From Vigna angularis (Eukaryota > Streptophyta > Magnoliopsida > Fabales > Fabaceae), in the NCBI RefSeq assembly GCF_016808095.1, contig NC_068975.1, forward strand, positions 18,421,501-18,485,500: DNA of 64,000 nt. The letters run 5' to 3'. Below are positions 34,118 through 50,041 of this stretch, one piece after another. Below the pieces are notes generated by a model. It was not told the origin of the DNA. It did not search any database and saw only the letters and a program-made list of their open reading frames with translations. Each line of letters opens with the position of its first letter. The first letter of the stretch is position 1. The position numbers were made by a program, and so were the translations under genes.

Positions 34118-34654
34118 ATGATGAGCGAGATGGAAATCGAGAGATACACCAGTCAGCGGTGGCGTCCTACCGAAGATCAGGTCAAGATGATGACCAACAT
34201 CTTCAACTATGGGGTTACCCATCCAAGCCGAGCGCAAGTCGTCGAGATCACGTCTCGACTGAGGACCTTCGGAGATGCCAGCGAATACAACGTGCACTGC
34301 TGGTTCAACAATCACGGCAATCGGGTCAGGCGCTGGCAAGCGGAGATAGACCCCACTGGCACTCAGTTTTCACAACTGCCGCTGTATATGTATGGTAAGA
34401 GCTCTCATCAGATCTCACTTTGATTGAATTTTTTTTTTTTTTTTATTATTAACAAGATTTTTTTTTTGTTGAAAGAAAATGGCTGGGTGGTAATGAGGGC
34501 ACCGAGGCTGCTGCATCTGTTTCCCATTCCTATCATAATCGATCCAGAAACAGAGATTCCTCCGCCTCCGCTCGTGACTTTTCGTACCAGAGCTCCCTCA
34601 ACAGAGCTCTCCCTTAGACCACCACAACCAGCTCGAGAATTCTTCCAGTTTTAA
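34118..34654 (+). CDS. WOX-like (WUSCHEL-related) homeodomain protein inside a retrotransposon
   Basis: Two exons, 34118-34394 and 34476-34654, are joined over an 81-bp GT-AG intron that keeps frame. They give 151 residues with no stop. Residues about 10-74 form a homeodomain with the WOX pattern: RWRPTEDQ, then a Gly-containing loop, PSRAQVVEITSRLRTFG, and helix 3 NVHCWFNNHGNRVRRW. The WF-N-H pattern and ITSRLR block fit the WUS clade. Helix-3 positions usually Q and K-A are changed to N and G-N. Exon 2 encodes LLHLFPI (about 104-110), close to the WUS-box T-L-x-L-F-P, and a tail with TELSLRP, a weak EAR-like motif. The expected role is a nuclear DNA-binding regulator. Function and expression are unknown. 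The gene runs opposite to gag and lies where pol would be. Confidence 0.75.
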
Positions 34655-34786
34655 TTTTTTTTTTTTTTTATTATGTGTTTTTATTTTATTTGGTCTGTAA
34701 TATTAACGATCATTACTGATCGAACACCGAACATCTTTTATTATGTTTTTATGTATTTTTGTTATATTTGCTTTTTTTTTTTAATT

Positions 34787-34792
34787 AATAAA
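34787..34792 (+). terminator. Poly(A) signal of the WOX-like gene
   Basis: AATAAA lies about 130 bases after the stop codon in AT-rich sequence, which suits a plant 3'UTR. Confidence 0.45.
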
Positions 34793-34799
34793 TGCACTT

Positions 34800-35290
34800 A
34801 AATTATTATCTCAGCTCAAACTATATCTCACTGCCCTATTGCAACTTTACTCTCAGATTGATTTTTATTTTTTTATTTTTTATAACAAAAAACTAGATAA
34901 AAACAGAACACATATTAACGAAACAAAAGACCTAATACTTAATCAAAAAAAATCAAACCAAATAAAACACATAATTCAAAAATAGCAAACAAAACACATA
35001 TTTACAAAACATACATTAACAAAATAACAACTTGAAACAAAACACAAAAACTCTCTTTTTTTTTTAAGATAATAATTCGTAAACTAAGAAATAAATACAC
35101 ATATCAGAATAAAGATATGATACGCTTAAAACAAAATATTTTATCACAAAGTTTTTTTTTTTTTTTTTTTTTTTTAATTTTTATGCCCACAAAAAAAATA
35201 AAATAAAATAAAATAAAATGAAATAAATGCAACCATCAAAACACACCAGAAAAGCTAAATAATATGTACATAATGAGGAGAAAGAGTGCT
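34800..35290. other. Low-complexity A/T stretch between gag and the WOX-like gene
   Basis: Long A-rich and T-rich tracts (for example 35152-35176 and AAAAT repeats near 35200). No coding potential is seen. Confidence 0.6.
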
Positions 35291-35296
35291 CCCTGG

Positions 35297-36217
35297 TCAT
35301 GGTGGCAATTGCCAAACTTGGACAAGCAGGGAGATGTTCTTCGCCTCAGGATCCAGCAAAGAAAATTTGAGGAAGAACTGCTTCATCAGTATTTTTCTCG
35401 TAGCAATTTGTTTCAGCAGTATCTCTCCTTCCACTAGCATTTGTCGAGTGTGTGACACCAGAATAGATTTCTCTAGCTCGCTCAAAGAAGTAGCAGTATA
35501 CTCTCCTTCATTAATTGTGCATTCCTTAATGTCAGCACCTGCATTCTCTTTTAACTCTGCATTCTTGTCATCAAACTCACATTTGATAGCATCAATCTCT
35601 AATTCATCAGCAGCATCCTCAGGGATATCAGTATCAGAATCCAGAATAGGCTCCTCAGGTTCTTCCTTTGCTACCTCAGTTGGACTTTCACCAGCCAGCT
35701 TGCAGAGCAACGTCCTCGCTTCTGTTGGGGTTATATCCATCAAACATCCACCAGAAGCTACATCCACAAGTATCCTTTCACTGTCCAGGAGCCCTTCATA
35801 AAAATAAATCAAGAGCAAATGCTCTGGAATTTGGTGGTTTGGACAAGTTGTGCAGAGTCTGTTAAACCTCTCCCAATAATCTGCTAGGCTTTCTTCTTGA
35901 AACTGCTCAATGGCAGTGATCTTCATCCTAATGCTGGTCACCTTTGCTGCTGGAAAGAACTTGTCGAAGAATTTTTGTTGTGTTTCCTGCCAATTATTAA
36001 AAGGATACTGGTATATGAACCAGTCTCTTGCTTCATCTTGCAGGGACATGGGAAACATTTTAATCAACACTGTCTCCTTGGAAACACCAGCAGGCCTCAT
36101 AGATAAACACACCAAACTAAACTCCTTGAGGTGCCTGTATGGATCTTCATGTGCCAACCCAAGGAATTTGGGAAGACACTTGACTAGATCATACATCCAA
36201 TCTTGAGAATCTGTCAT
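35297..36217 (-). CDS. Gag of the Athila/Tat-like element, intact
   Basis: A single open frame of 306 codons. The retrotransposon gag domain spans about residues 30-165: FPMSLQDEARDWFIYQYPF, WQETQQKFFDKFFPAAKV, then YWERFNRLCTTCPNHQIPEHL and DVASGG. This is the pattern of Athila/Tat capsid proteins. The C-terminal half is acidic (EEPEEPILDSDTD) and ends in QVWQLPP. No CCHC knuckle, protease or reverse transcriptase follows. It would form capsid-like particles, with enzymes supplied in trans. The ATG at 36217 lies about 375 bases from the primer site. Confidence 0.85.
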   Translation of the reverse strand: MTDSQDWMYDLVKCLPKFLGLAHEDPYRHLKEFSLVCLSMRPAGVSKETVLIKMFPMSLQDEARDWFIYQYPFNNWQETQQKFFDKFFPAAKVTSIRMKITAIEQFQEESLADYWERFNRLCTTCPNHQIPEHLLLIYFYEGLLDSERILVDVASGGCLMDITPTEARTLLCKLAGESPTEVAKEEPEEPILDSDTDIPEDAADELEIDAIKCEFDDKNAELKENAGADIKECTINEGEYTATSLSELEKSILVSHTRQMLVEGEILLKQIATRKILMKQFFLKFSLLDPEAKNISLLVQVWQLPP

Positions 36218-36592
36218 TTTCTCTATTCTAGTTCAAAACCTATCTCAGACCTGGACTTTCACTTCAAGCAAGGATTATAAAAAATATACAGAAGCATAAC
36301 ATGGAGTAAAACTAATATTTTGAGTTTTTTTTTTATTAATTTTTTTTTTTAATTAACAGACATAATACAAAACACAACACAATAAAAATATAAAAGACAA
36401 AACATATATTACAACAAATATTAACACAGTAAAAATTTAAAACAAAAACCTGGACTGAAGTGACAACGCCGCCAAAATTTGCTGAAGGTGTCGTTGTCGC
36501 CTACAAAAATATACAAGACAAAACACACAAAACAAACATATTAACAGAACAAAACTTTACACAACAAGAATCTAAAACCAAACCGTCATTGG

Positions 36593-36610
36593 TCCCCGGC
36601 AACGGCGCCA
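36593..36610 (-). other. Primer-binding site, tRNA-Asp, 18 of 18 bases
   Basis: The plus strand reads TCCCCGGCAACGGCGCCA, identical to the 3' end of plant tRNA-Asp including CCA. It lies six bases from the 5' LTR at 36617. This fixes the element's orientation as minus. Confidence 0.9.
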
Positions 36611-36616
36611 AAAATT

Positions 36617-39117
36617 TGATACGACTGTCGCGGTCATACAAATTTGATGTGCAATTAAAAATGCAGTATAACTAGGAAGTGACACCTAGGTCGTCTCTCA
36701 AGGACCAATTTATGTGGTTCAGTCTTAGATTTTTGACACAAAGTGGGGGGGTTTATGGTGTTTTTGTGAATGCAATAAAATAAAATTGGAAATTAAATGA
36801 AAATACAAAAACATTGAAGTAAATTTTAATAACGGTCAAAACTAAATGGTAAAGGACAGTAAAATCACAAACAGAAAATTACGCAGTGTTGAAATTTACC
36901 CAAAAACATCAGTAAAAAATAAATCATAAAAACGACGATGAAAATAACATGAAAAATAAAACATGATGACAAAATTTAACTACATAAAAAATAGTAAACG
37001 GTCAAATAAAATAGACGGTAAAAACAAAAGTACCTTGAAAATCAAATTTATTTAACATTCAACATTAAATTAAAATTCCTGGACGGATAAAAAAATAAAT
37101 GAACAAACTGACACAGTACAGAAATTAAATTCTACATTTTTTTCTGAAAATGAGCAAGGACCTAAAGCTACTGGAACTCTCCTGAGCTTTTTCTACTCTA
37201 CTAGAATGGAGGTAGTGAGGAGAGGAAGACTCCCCCAAAAAACCGTGCCCTTGCTGGAAATCTCGGTCCTCTCTTTATACACACACAACACCACTTTTTC
37301 AATCCAAATAATGAGAGACATACTTGTCTCTGTGTGGCTTTCCCGTGAGTGTCTCCCAATACACTTTTTAAATTATTCTTCCATGAATAGCTTCTTTCAT
37401 GGGCTAAAAATAATGTAGGTAGGCCCTCCATTCTCGGTGCATCTACTTCAAACTTCCCTGTTCCTATTCAGCGTTTCTACCTTCGCATGTTGCACACCAT
37501 TCTGGCCGTGGACTCCATCTTCAAGCCAAGAATCAACTCTTCTCTTTCGTAAACATGCTTTCCTTCCCAACTGCTGCCACCATTCCAGCCCTTCTTCTTT
37601 GCTGGACTCCATATGAAGGTCTCTTCCCTACTGGACCGTGGGGATTGCTTTCCACACTGCTGGAACGTTAATTTTCTCTGCTGGATTGTGTCCATCTTCC
37701 TCCAAGCTGCTGGAATACCGTATGCTTTCCAATACTTGCTGGACCATGAGCTATTCAAGGGTGGCTGGACTGCTCCGTGAAGGCTGACCGTGATCTGCAT
37801 CCAATATAAATCTCGCATGCTACACCTCCACGCTGCTGCTCGGTGGTGGCTGCTACCTTTCTTACGGTGCTAGCTCCTCATTCCCGTGAACTCTAAACCA
37901 GTTGTTGCACTCTCTTTTCATGGATGTGACAAAGCTGCATGCGGGGAGTGGCTGGTGTGCTTAAGGCCGTGTGGTGTATGAGTACCAAGAAGACCTCTGC
38001 AACTTGCCATGTCTTTGTCCAAGGGAAAAAAAATATTGAATATTCTACTTCCTTTCTAGTAAATGAGTGACTCTTTCTTATCTTTTCGGTAGCTATGCTG
38101 ACTCCTCTTTCTTCAAATAATTGTAGATGTGCCAAAAGCCATGAGGGCCCTCTTGTTTCTTATACAAGCCAAAATACAATTTAAAATGAATGCATGTGGG
38201 CCGTGACACCACTTCATATTTCTATTGGATATAAGTGTTTCTTCAACAAAACCGTCAGCTTCATTAATGTGTGAAAGACGCCTTTATCCTTAGTGGCAGC
38301 TGTATGGGGCCGTGTGATGTGTTCCAAATAAGACTTTCATTGCAACAATTTGCACTTTCACGTGGACCCTTGCCAAATTTCTTTGCCCATTCCTTTTATT
38401 CCCATCTAGCACTCTCATTTTGGAAATCCTCCCATGGCCGTGATGTCTCAAGAAGTGTGGTCCCTTTATTCCATTAATTTCCATGCTATTCTTTTACATT
38501 GCCATGGATTTGATTTCAATGTGGTTATGCTTTTCAATTTGGATTTGGACCGTGCACATACACTCACATGCTCCTCTACGTGAATCTTTGCCAACCATTC
38601 ATACAAATGTTTCTCAATAAAATCGTGATGGCCACAACTTTGGTCACATGTATCCTTTGCTTGATGCTTTGTCAAATTAAATTTGCCTTATACACTTCAT
38701 CATTGAACTGCAATGTATTGGCTTATCAAAATGAATAGCCACTTTCTTCAAAAGCCGTGAGTTGCATGATTTCCAAACCAACCAATATTACTTCTTGAAA
38801 TGAGCTACAAAATGTACCAATATTTCACTTCAACTTTTCCATTTCAACACACAAACTAAATCAATACAGCGTAGCTTCTTTTAACAGAGTGTGTAAATGA
38901 ATATTCTTCTAAATGTCCTAAAATATTTTCAGAATTTTCCCTGCATTCAATAACGTAAATAATTATTCTCAGATAATTCAAATTAAGTAAAATAAGAATT
39001 TCTGATCAAAGTAAGTACATTCAGTAAAAACGGGGAAATACTGGACAATTAAGCACAATTCCCTAATTAAATCTAGCACAATAAACTAAGTGCAGTGAAG
39101 AAAATAATGATTCATCA
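36617..39117 (-). repeat. 5' LTR of the gag-only element
   Basis: This 2,501-bp LTR matches the 3' LTR at a constant offset. It contains several ACCGTG/GGCCGTG words and short ORFs without domains. Confidence 0.95.
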
Positions 39118-39589
39118 CAGCCCACATCAGTCTAGCCCACTCTAGTCTAATCCAGATCAGTGTAGCTCATAGTAGTCCAATTCACACTAGTCCAGCCACC
39201 TACACAAGAGTAGGATGTTGAAAACCATTCTGATGATGACTATGTAGATTATTAGTCTTCTTGTTATTATTGAACATAGTTGTTAATTAGAACATTATGA
39301 TTATGTTATATTACATTGCCTCATGTGTTTCAATCATATACTTTATTGGTGTAGATCATATAGTTTTATGTTTTATGTTTCATGCTTACTTTACAAATAC
39401 AAGTTCTTAAATTTGAACAATACAAATTCTATCATATTGTTTATTGATTAGACTATTCTGGGATGTATATTAATTATGCAGGTCTGTCTGTGTTGTGAAC
39501 ATTTTATGCAAGTTTGGGTTGTTGGATAACAAATACAATTGAACTCAACTTTGCTTGGTTGTTTTATATGGAACTATGAACGGTCTTTT

Positions 39590-39893
39590 CCTTCGATATT
39601 TACCGACGATTTTTTCTTTCAGTAATTACCAACGACCTTTTCCTTTGGTAATTACCGACGGTCTTTTCCTTTGGTAATTATTGACGATCATTTTCTTCTA
39701 TAATTATTGAAGGAATGGGTCGTTGGTAATTATCGAAGGTCAATAGTCATCGGTAATGGTTACCAACAAAGGATTTATCGACGAATATCTGATGTTGGTA
39801 ATCAATCAAAAATAGCGTATTAACGACAAATTTTGGACGTTTTCAATGGATTCTGTATATCGATAATCCCTTTTTCTTGTAGCTTAGTGCATG
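39590..39893 (+). mobile_element. Right terminus of the second CACTA
   Basis: Repeated ACCGACGGTC/CGATAATTACC subterminal words with short spacers end at TTTTTCTTGTAG near 39885, followed by CTTAGTG. The left counterpart is 26034-26170. Confidence 0.55.
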
Positions 39894-39984
39894 TGTTCTT
39901 TAGATGATGTTGTTTCTTTTGATAGATTTTTTTTACGCCCCTTGTATAACGAGATTCACTTAGACACTTTTAGATCTATTATTT

Positions 39985-40193
39985 TAAGCATAGTGTCTTG
40001 ACTTGGACTGCTACATTGTACGCGAGAAGATCCAAGCCAATTGTGTGCATCTTCTCCTCATTCACTTGGATGAACAACTCACCGAAATCTTCACAAAATT
40101 TCTTCAGTGTGTTCATTTTCGATCTATCTTCTCCAAACTTGGATTAGTCAATATATATATCATCAACTTGAAAGGAGGCTATCAAAATGATTA
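39985..40193 (+). pseudogene. Copia RNase H C-terminal fragment
   Basis: DCYIVREKIQANCVHLLLIH, then EQLTEIFTKFL and FSKLGLVNIY, matches the last part of Copia RNase H (normally HIVREKIQ, TADIFTK, LGMLDIY). Nothing of the polyprotein upstream remains. It directly precedes an LTR-like end. Confidence 0.65.
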
Positions 40194-40340
40194 TGTTAGT
40201 TAATATCACTGCTTATGAGCAATAATTAGTCAATTAGAGTTTAGTTAGTTAGGATTTGGGATTTTTTTACATTTTTCCTCATTCTCTCTATTTTGCATGA
40301 ACCCGATATAAACTAAGGTTCTTTTTTTTCTCTTCTAACA
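40194..40340 (+). repeat. Short LTR-like unit after the RNase H fragment
   Basis: A 147-bp stretch starts TGTTAGTTAATATCAC and ends CTTCTAACA, with TATAAAC inside. It follows GGAGGCTATCAAAATGATTA, a plausible 3' end of Copia internal sequence. It is probably the 3' LTR of the truncated element. Confidence 0.5.
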
Positions 40341-41697
40341 TATATAAACAGAAATACACAGATTACATGAGTTTTCAAGTTTTCCCCTAATTACTTGTTT
40401 TGATATTCTTTTGTTTTCATGTTTTTCTCCCTTGTTGTTGACATGGATGCTTTATCTACTCTAGCTTTCTCTCTTCCATACCTTATAATAAGTAAGAATT
40501 CTTAAAACTATGTAACGTGATTAATTTCTATTAAGTTATTTCACGTGTATTACATATAATTAAGTTAGGTTCAATAAAAATTATAGGCTTCTGAAATTCA
40601 ATATATTTTGTATTCTTGTTCAATTGTTTTCTTCTATCCTTAAAAAGGAAAAAAACAGAGAAAAATACTCTTGAAAGTTCATTATGTCATCCCGGTTACA
40701 AATTTGAATGTATTGACATTATCAATGCTCACATACCATGATATTAATCAGGATAAAGAGAAAAGAAAATATACTTTTAGAAAATTCTCATGCGCATGCT
40801 TCAACCTCAATGACTTTTGTCCACCATCTGCAACCTCCACATTCATTCTTTTTCCACAACCATACCTTTCTATCGCTTGTATCCTTGTTCTTTGTGAGCA
40901 TATACTTTTCAAGTGCAAAAGGAGAAACATATTAGGTGATGCATGATTTTAACATCTTCCAATTTTCTAATTTCTACCTTACGTTTTATATACTTAAGTT
41001 AACTCTTTTTCAAAGTAATCCAACCTATCAATGTTGTTTGTCAAAAAGAATTTAAACTTTTCTACTTGTTATATCCAATAAAATCATTACAAAAAGTAAC
41101 TTTGAATTGATAGATTTTATTTTGAAGTGATGGGATGAAGCAAAATGGCTGGTCCTTCAATGCATTGTGAGATTTAAAAGTGAGTCCAAGCACGTGCAAC
41201 AGAAAGAAACAAAGTTGATAGCAAGAAAAGCCACAAAACCTTGCATTATTAGTAGGACCACGCCAACACTGATGACCGAAAGCATTGACTTCGCCAATCT
41301 CACCTCACAAACCCTAATTCACTCCAAATGTTTCGATCCTTCACGTTTTTAAGGAAAATGACAAGCGAATCTATAATGTTCGCAAATTTTTAATTACTCC
41401 AACAGGAATAAGCTCAAACTGTTCATAAATATTTTTTGTTATAGTATCATTCAATCACAAATAGTCATACAAGAAAATCATTAACTTTATTACTATAACC
41501 TTGTAATTAGATGAAGAGTCTTTGTAAAAGAATTTAAATGCTTTGTAATAAAATACACCGTTTGAATACTTTTTTTAAAAAATTAAAATTTTGGAAATTT
41601 ATAATAATAATTTAATTGCTTAAAATTAGAAAATTTCAAATTTTATATAGTATTTAAAATTCACACTCTCTTCTCTATCAACTTTATGTGTCTCTTT

Positions 41698-41736
<39 letters not shown>

Positions 41737-43220
41737 TATGTGTGTGTGTTCATGTGGTTGATATTGTTAACTTAGATTTGTCTAGAACATTATTACTCTT
41801 AAAAGATTACTCAAATAGTAGTAGTTGTTATAGTTAAGAGTTTTGAATTAAAAAACATTTTAATTGGTAATACTTTGTTTAAACTTTAAAACATTTGAAT
41901 GTTTAAACCCGGTTGATCTAGAGCAATCTAATATGTTTGTAATCAAAGTGATTTTGTTTGAATTAAACAATAAAATTACAAAAACTCAAACAAATTCAAA
42001 ACAACATTCACAATTTTATTTAATGAATAATAAATTCACCCATACCCTATCCAAATACACCTGTCTTTGTCCCTGCGTGCTTCATTGAATAATTGTATGT
42101 ATTTTGTTTAGTACTAATTAACAAATTATTATAAAGTTTTGATATATAAATATCGTAATTCTAATATAGTCACTTAGCTATCTGTCTGAAAAGAGCATTC
42201 ATACACCACTCAGAAAATTGTACCCATTATGGAAGACTACTAATAAATAGATTAGCAAAGATTATATATTCACATATTTTATTTTTATTTAGGGTATCCA
42301 TTAAATAAAAATAAATAAAGTAATCGACAAAATATTACTTTATAACAAATCAATAAATTTAATACAACAATATTCTATTTTTTCTTAAAAATAGAAAAAC
42401 CAAAATCATTTATTAGTTGTTTTTATTTTAAATATAAAAGTAATAAATATTGAAAACTTCACTTATATAACATACTATGTTTGATTTAAATTTTGTATAT
42501 ACTTTGAAATAGCTTGTATTCTCATATCAGTATGATATTATACTATTTAATAGTTTTTGTATTATAGTGTGTTATTAATGTTTGGTTCAAAGAGTGCTTA
42601 CTCGATGGTGTTTTATTCTTTAAGAACTCTTACGTCAATACGTCAATCACTATTCTTCAACAAGAAAAATCTATTCAATAATGAAGCTTCTTTGGTTACG
42701 ATATTTTCTGAAGTAAAGGAATATCCATATCACGTTCTACTGCCCTTTTTCTTCTCTCACTACTGTTCTTATTCTTCTTGTGATGCACCATCTATCTCAT
42801 TCACCAACCTCACCACTTTTCACAAGTGATGTGTCTCCTTTACTCTACCAAGTCTTGTTTATTGCTTCCTGTGTTGTGGCTATGAAAAGAAGTGAAAGAC
42901 TACCTCAGACAAAAGAGTGAGAGCATTAGATTCCATAGTTTTGGTTTCTTGTAATTCAAGTGCAGTTTGTAACTTAGTTATTTTTTGTGTTCAATCGTGT
43001 GTTATGCTTACTAAACTACTTTCTGGTGTTGTTTGTGCTTGCATACCGGAGACTCCAATGCTTAGGATCGTAGCTTCCCATGTTTGTTAAGAATTTGGTG
43101 CTGTGTCTATTCTTTTGTGGTTGACTTTGTAAACATGTCTGTGTAAAACATGTTTTCTTGCCAATTATATACCTTGATTCTTATATAGGATCCTCTGTCA
43201 CAGGTTGTTGTGTTAACAAC
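40341..43220. other. Intergenic region upstream of the ABC transporter
   Basis: AT-rich, without convincing genes. The small ORFs at 40671-40946, 41167-41352 and 42557-42829 have no domain I recognise. The last 350 bases (about 42840-43190) are less AT-rich and pyrimidine-tract-containing, so they could be 5'UTR or an untranslated exon. An acceptor-like CTCTGTCACAG lies at about 43193-43203. Confidence 0.5.
41703..41734. repeat. (TA)n microsatellite
   Basis: About 16 uninterrupted TA units are followed by a short TG run. Confidence 0.95.
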
Positions 43221-48269
<5,049 letters not shown>

Positions 48270-48553
48270 ATTCAAACTGATTTTAAATTTTCCTCCAACC
48301 AGATATATTTGTAATATGTAATATGTATAATCCTACCTTGCTGAACTGCGGTAGAAATTTTCTAAAGCCTTTTCCCTGTGGGTTGATCGCCAACCCATTT
48401 CCTTATATTAAAAATTAAAATAAAAATAACTTAAAAAATTAATTTTTTATGATATTATTTAAATAATGTAAATATATAATAGCAATATAACAAAATTATT
48501 AATAATTTAGATTTAATTATTAATTATAATAATATTTATATGACTAAATGTGT

Positions 48554-48608
<55 letters not shown>

Positions 48609-49259
48609 GACATTTGATTATATAAATATTGTATAAGTTTTTTGATTGATAGAGTAATATTTAAGAAAAAAGAAATTTGAAAAACAAAAATTAAAAAAAA
48701 AATAAAAGAACAATTTTAACCTGCTTTATTATGATATTATTTCTGATATATTTTCATAATTTTTTTGGCATCTTTCTAAATGATTATTTTATTTTTTGTG
48801 AAAATGATTTTTGATTTATCTGTTTTGGATCCTAGAACAAGTTTTAAAAAATTGTTGGATCATGATATCTGGAACTGGATTTCCAAAACGAAGTTTCTTA
48901 AATGAGAATTTCAGAATGTATGAAATGTATTTTTGGAGAATTTTTCTGAAGCAAAATTTCAAACAAATTTTTTGGAATATATAATACTTTCCAAAATTAT
49001 TTTTTAAGAATGAGCTTTTTAAACAAACTTTTTAAAACACATTAAAAAACGTTCTCAAAAGAACTTTTCAAAATACAATAAAATACGTTCTAAAATACAT
49101 TAAAATACGCAGGACACATATGTAACTCTCTAGTGGAAAGCATTATGACGGGTAATAAAATTTCAAAACCGATCTGACAGCAAAATACTTTGTACAATCT
49201 CGCCCGAGGTTCTTAACAATACTTTCTAAGAGATAAAGAGATGGCAGTTTTTGATCACT
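48270..49259. other. AT-rich 3' flank of the ABC transporter
   Basis: The 3'UTR presumably lies in the first 100-150 bases. Beyond it there is no gene. GAACTTTTCAAAATAC/AAAATACGTTCT words repeat near 49040-49110. Confidence 0.5.
48558..48604. repeat. (AT)n microsatellite
   Basis: About 23 uninterrupted AT units. Confidence 0.95.
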
Positions 49260-49639
49260 TAACACTAGTACAATAAACAGAAATGGCATCGGTTAGTTTC
49301 GTTTATACGCACCGGTTTTACAACCCGTACATATAAAAGCGAGGTAAAAAGGATACGTTTAATGCCTCGGTTGTAAACCGGGTCAAAAAGGGATTGATTT
49401 TCGTCTCGGTTATCTTTTGAACCGAGTCAGTATCTTAAAAAATTCAATAAAAAAAAATTTCAGAAAACTGCTGAACCATTTACCATTTTCTGGGTCTTTC
49501 CTCAATCCTTTAACACAGGAGCCATGTCTCAATGCAGAATTCGAACTCAAGCATTTTCAGTTATAATTCCAAAACGCAAACCAACTCCAGAAATCAGAAT
49601 AAGATACATCACAGAGCAGATAAAACCATAAATCAGAAT

Positions 49640-49910
49640 AAGGATACATCTAAGAACAGAGTATAACAAATGGAAAAAAATGAAAGAAAATCCTCATTTG
49701 ACGTTGCCATCCTCGGCCCCCATTTCCCAGCTCCTTCCTTCTCCCCCATTTCCCAGTACAAAGAAGTCACCTTTTCAATTGGTAGAACCCAACCTTCATC
49801 CTCATTGACGCTGTCATCCTCGGCCTTCGAAGCGGAGCCGGACGGTCCCAAAACAGCTTCATCCACGGTGATTGAGGGCTCGGAAGGGGGCTGGACCGGG
49901 TGCTAGGCCA
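49640..49910 (-). other. Possible captured gene fragment inside the CACTA element
   Basis: GC content rises. A minus-strand frame reads DEAVLGPSGSASKAEDDSVN then DEGWVLPIEKVTSLYWEMGE, which looks like ordinary coding composition but which I cannot assign. Capture of host exons is common in CACTA elements. This is inference only. Confidence 0.3.
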
Positions 49911-50041
49911 GCGGCTCCACCACTGGCACGGGCCGCACCAGGCGGTCCACGAACAACACTAGATCTGAGATCGCGTCAGCTGGTGGAGTGAGATCACATC
50001 CGGTTGGGTGGCGATTGGTGGTGGGGTTGGGGTTGCGGGGT

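Larger units (their letters stand above)
29207..39117 (-). mobile_element. Complete young gag-only LTR element carrying a WOX-like gene
   Basis: The 9,911-bp element has two 2,501-bp LTRs (29207-31707 and 36617-39117). Both start TGATACGACTGTCG and end TGATTCATCA on the plus strand, with an exact 5-bp target duplication CAGCC (29202-29206 and 39118-39122). Read on the minus strand it has a 5' LTR, an 18-base tRNA-Asp primer site, an intact gag and no pol. A gene unit in opposite orientation follows, then a polypurine-like tract and the 3' LTR. The tRNA-Asp primer and gag type place it in the Athila/Tat group. Elements with gag but no pol are known in plants and depend on enzymes from relatives. 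No LTR difference was noticed, so insertion is recent. Confidence 0.93.
28419..39255 (+). pseudogene. CACTA second gene remnant, split by the LTR element
   Basis: Exon remnants at 28419-28515, 28606-28709 and 28792-29206 encode VTAQKNRACEKGG, LGRAVHVDEVFT and MTQCWVDVVGGKRNGRVYG. These are homologous to exons 3-5 of the copy at 640-2397. The last exon is cut at 29206 and resumes at 39118 after the 9.9-kb insertion. It ends in the acidic tail HSDDDYVDY at 39255. Several stop codons lie in exons 4 and 5. The N-terminal exons are absent. Confidence 0.7.
26034..39893 (+). mobile_element. Second CACTA element, decayed, hosting a young LTR element
   Basis: The left end has a CACAAAAATGA start and subterminal CGGCG/CGTCAGTA words (26034-26170). 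The right end has ACCGACGGTC repeats (about 39590-39860) and finishes CCCTTTTTCTTGTAG near 39885, a CACTA-type inverted end. Both ends are degenerate and I could not define a 3-bp target duplication, so the limits are approximate. The transposase gene is missing and only parts of the second gene remain (28419-29201 and 39123-39255). Confidence 0.55.

Noticed and set aside
42557..42829. Upstream ORF that might encode the missing TMD0 of the ABC transporter
   Set aside because: The residues do not show five regular membrane segments or ABCC N-terminal motifs, and it is not in frame with the first exon.
43158..43220. Alternative earlier start codon of the ABC transporter
   Set aside because: The extra 21 residues have no family match and overlap an acceptor-like site; 43221 is a better-supported start.
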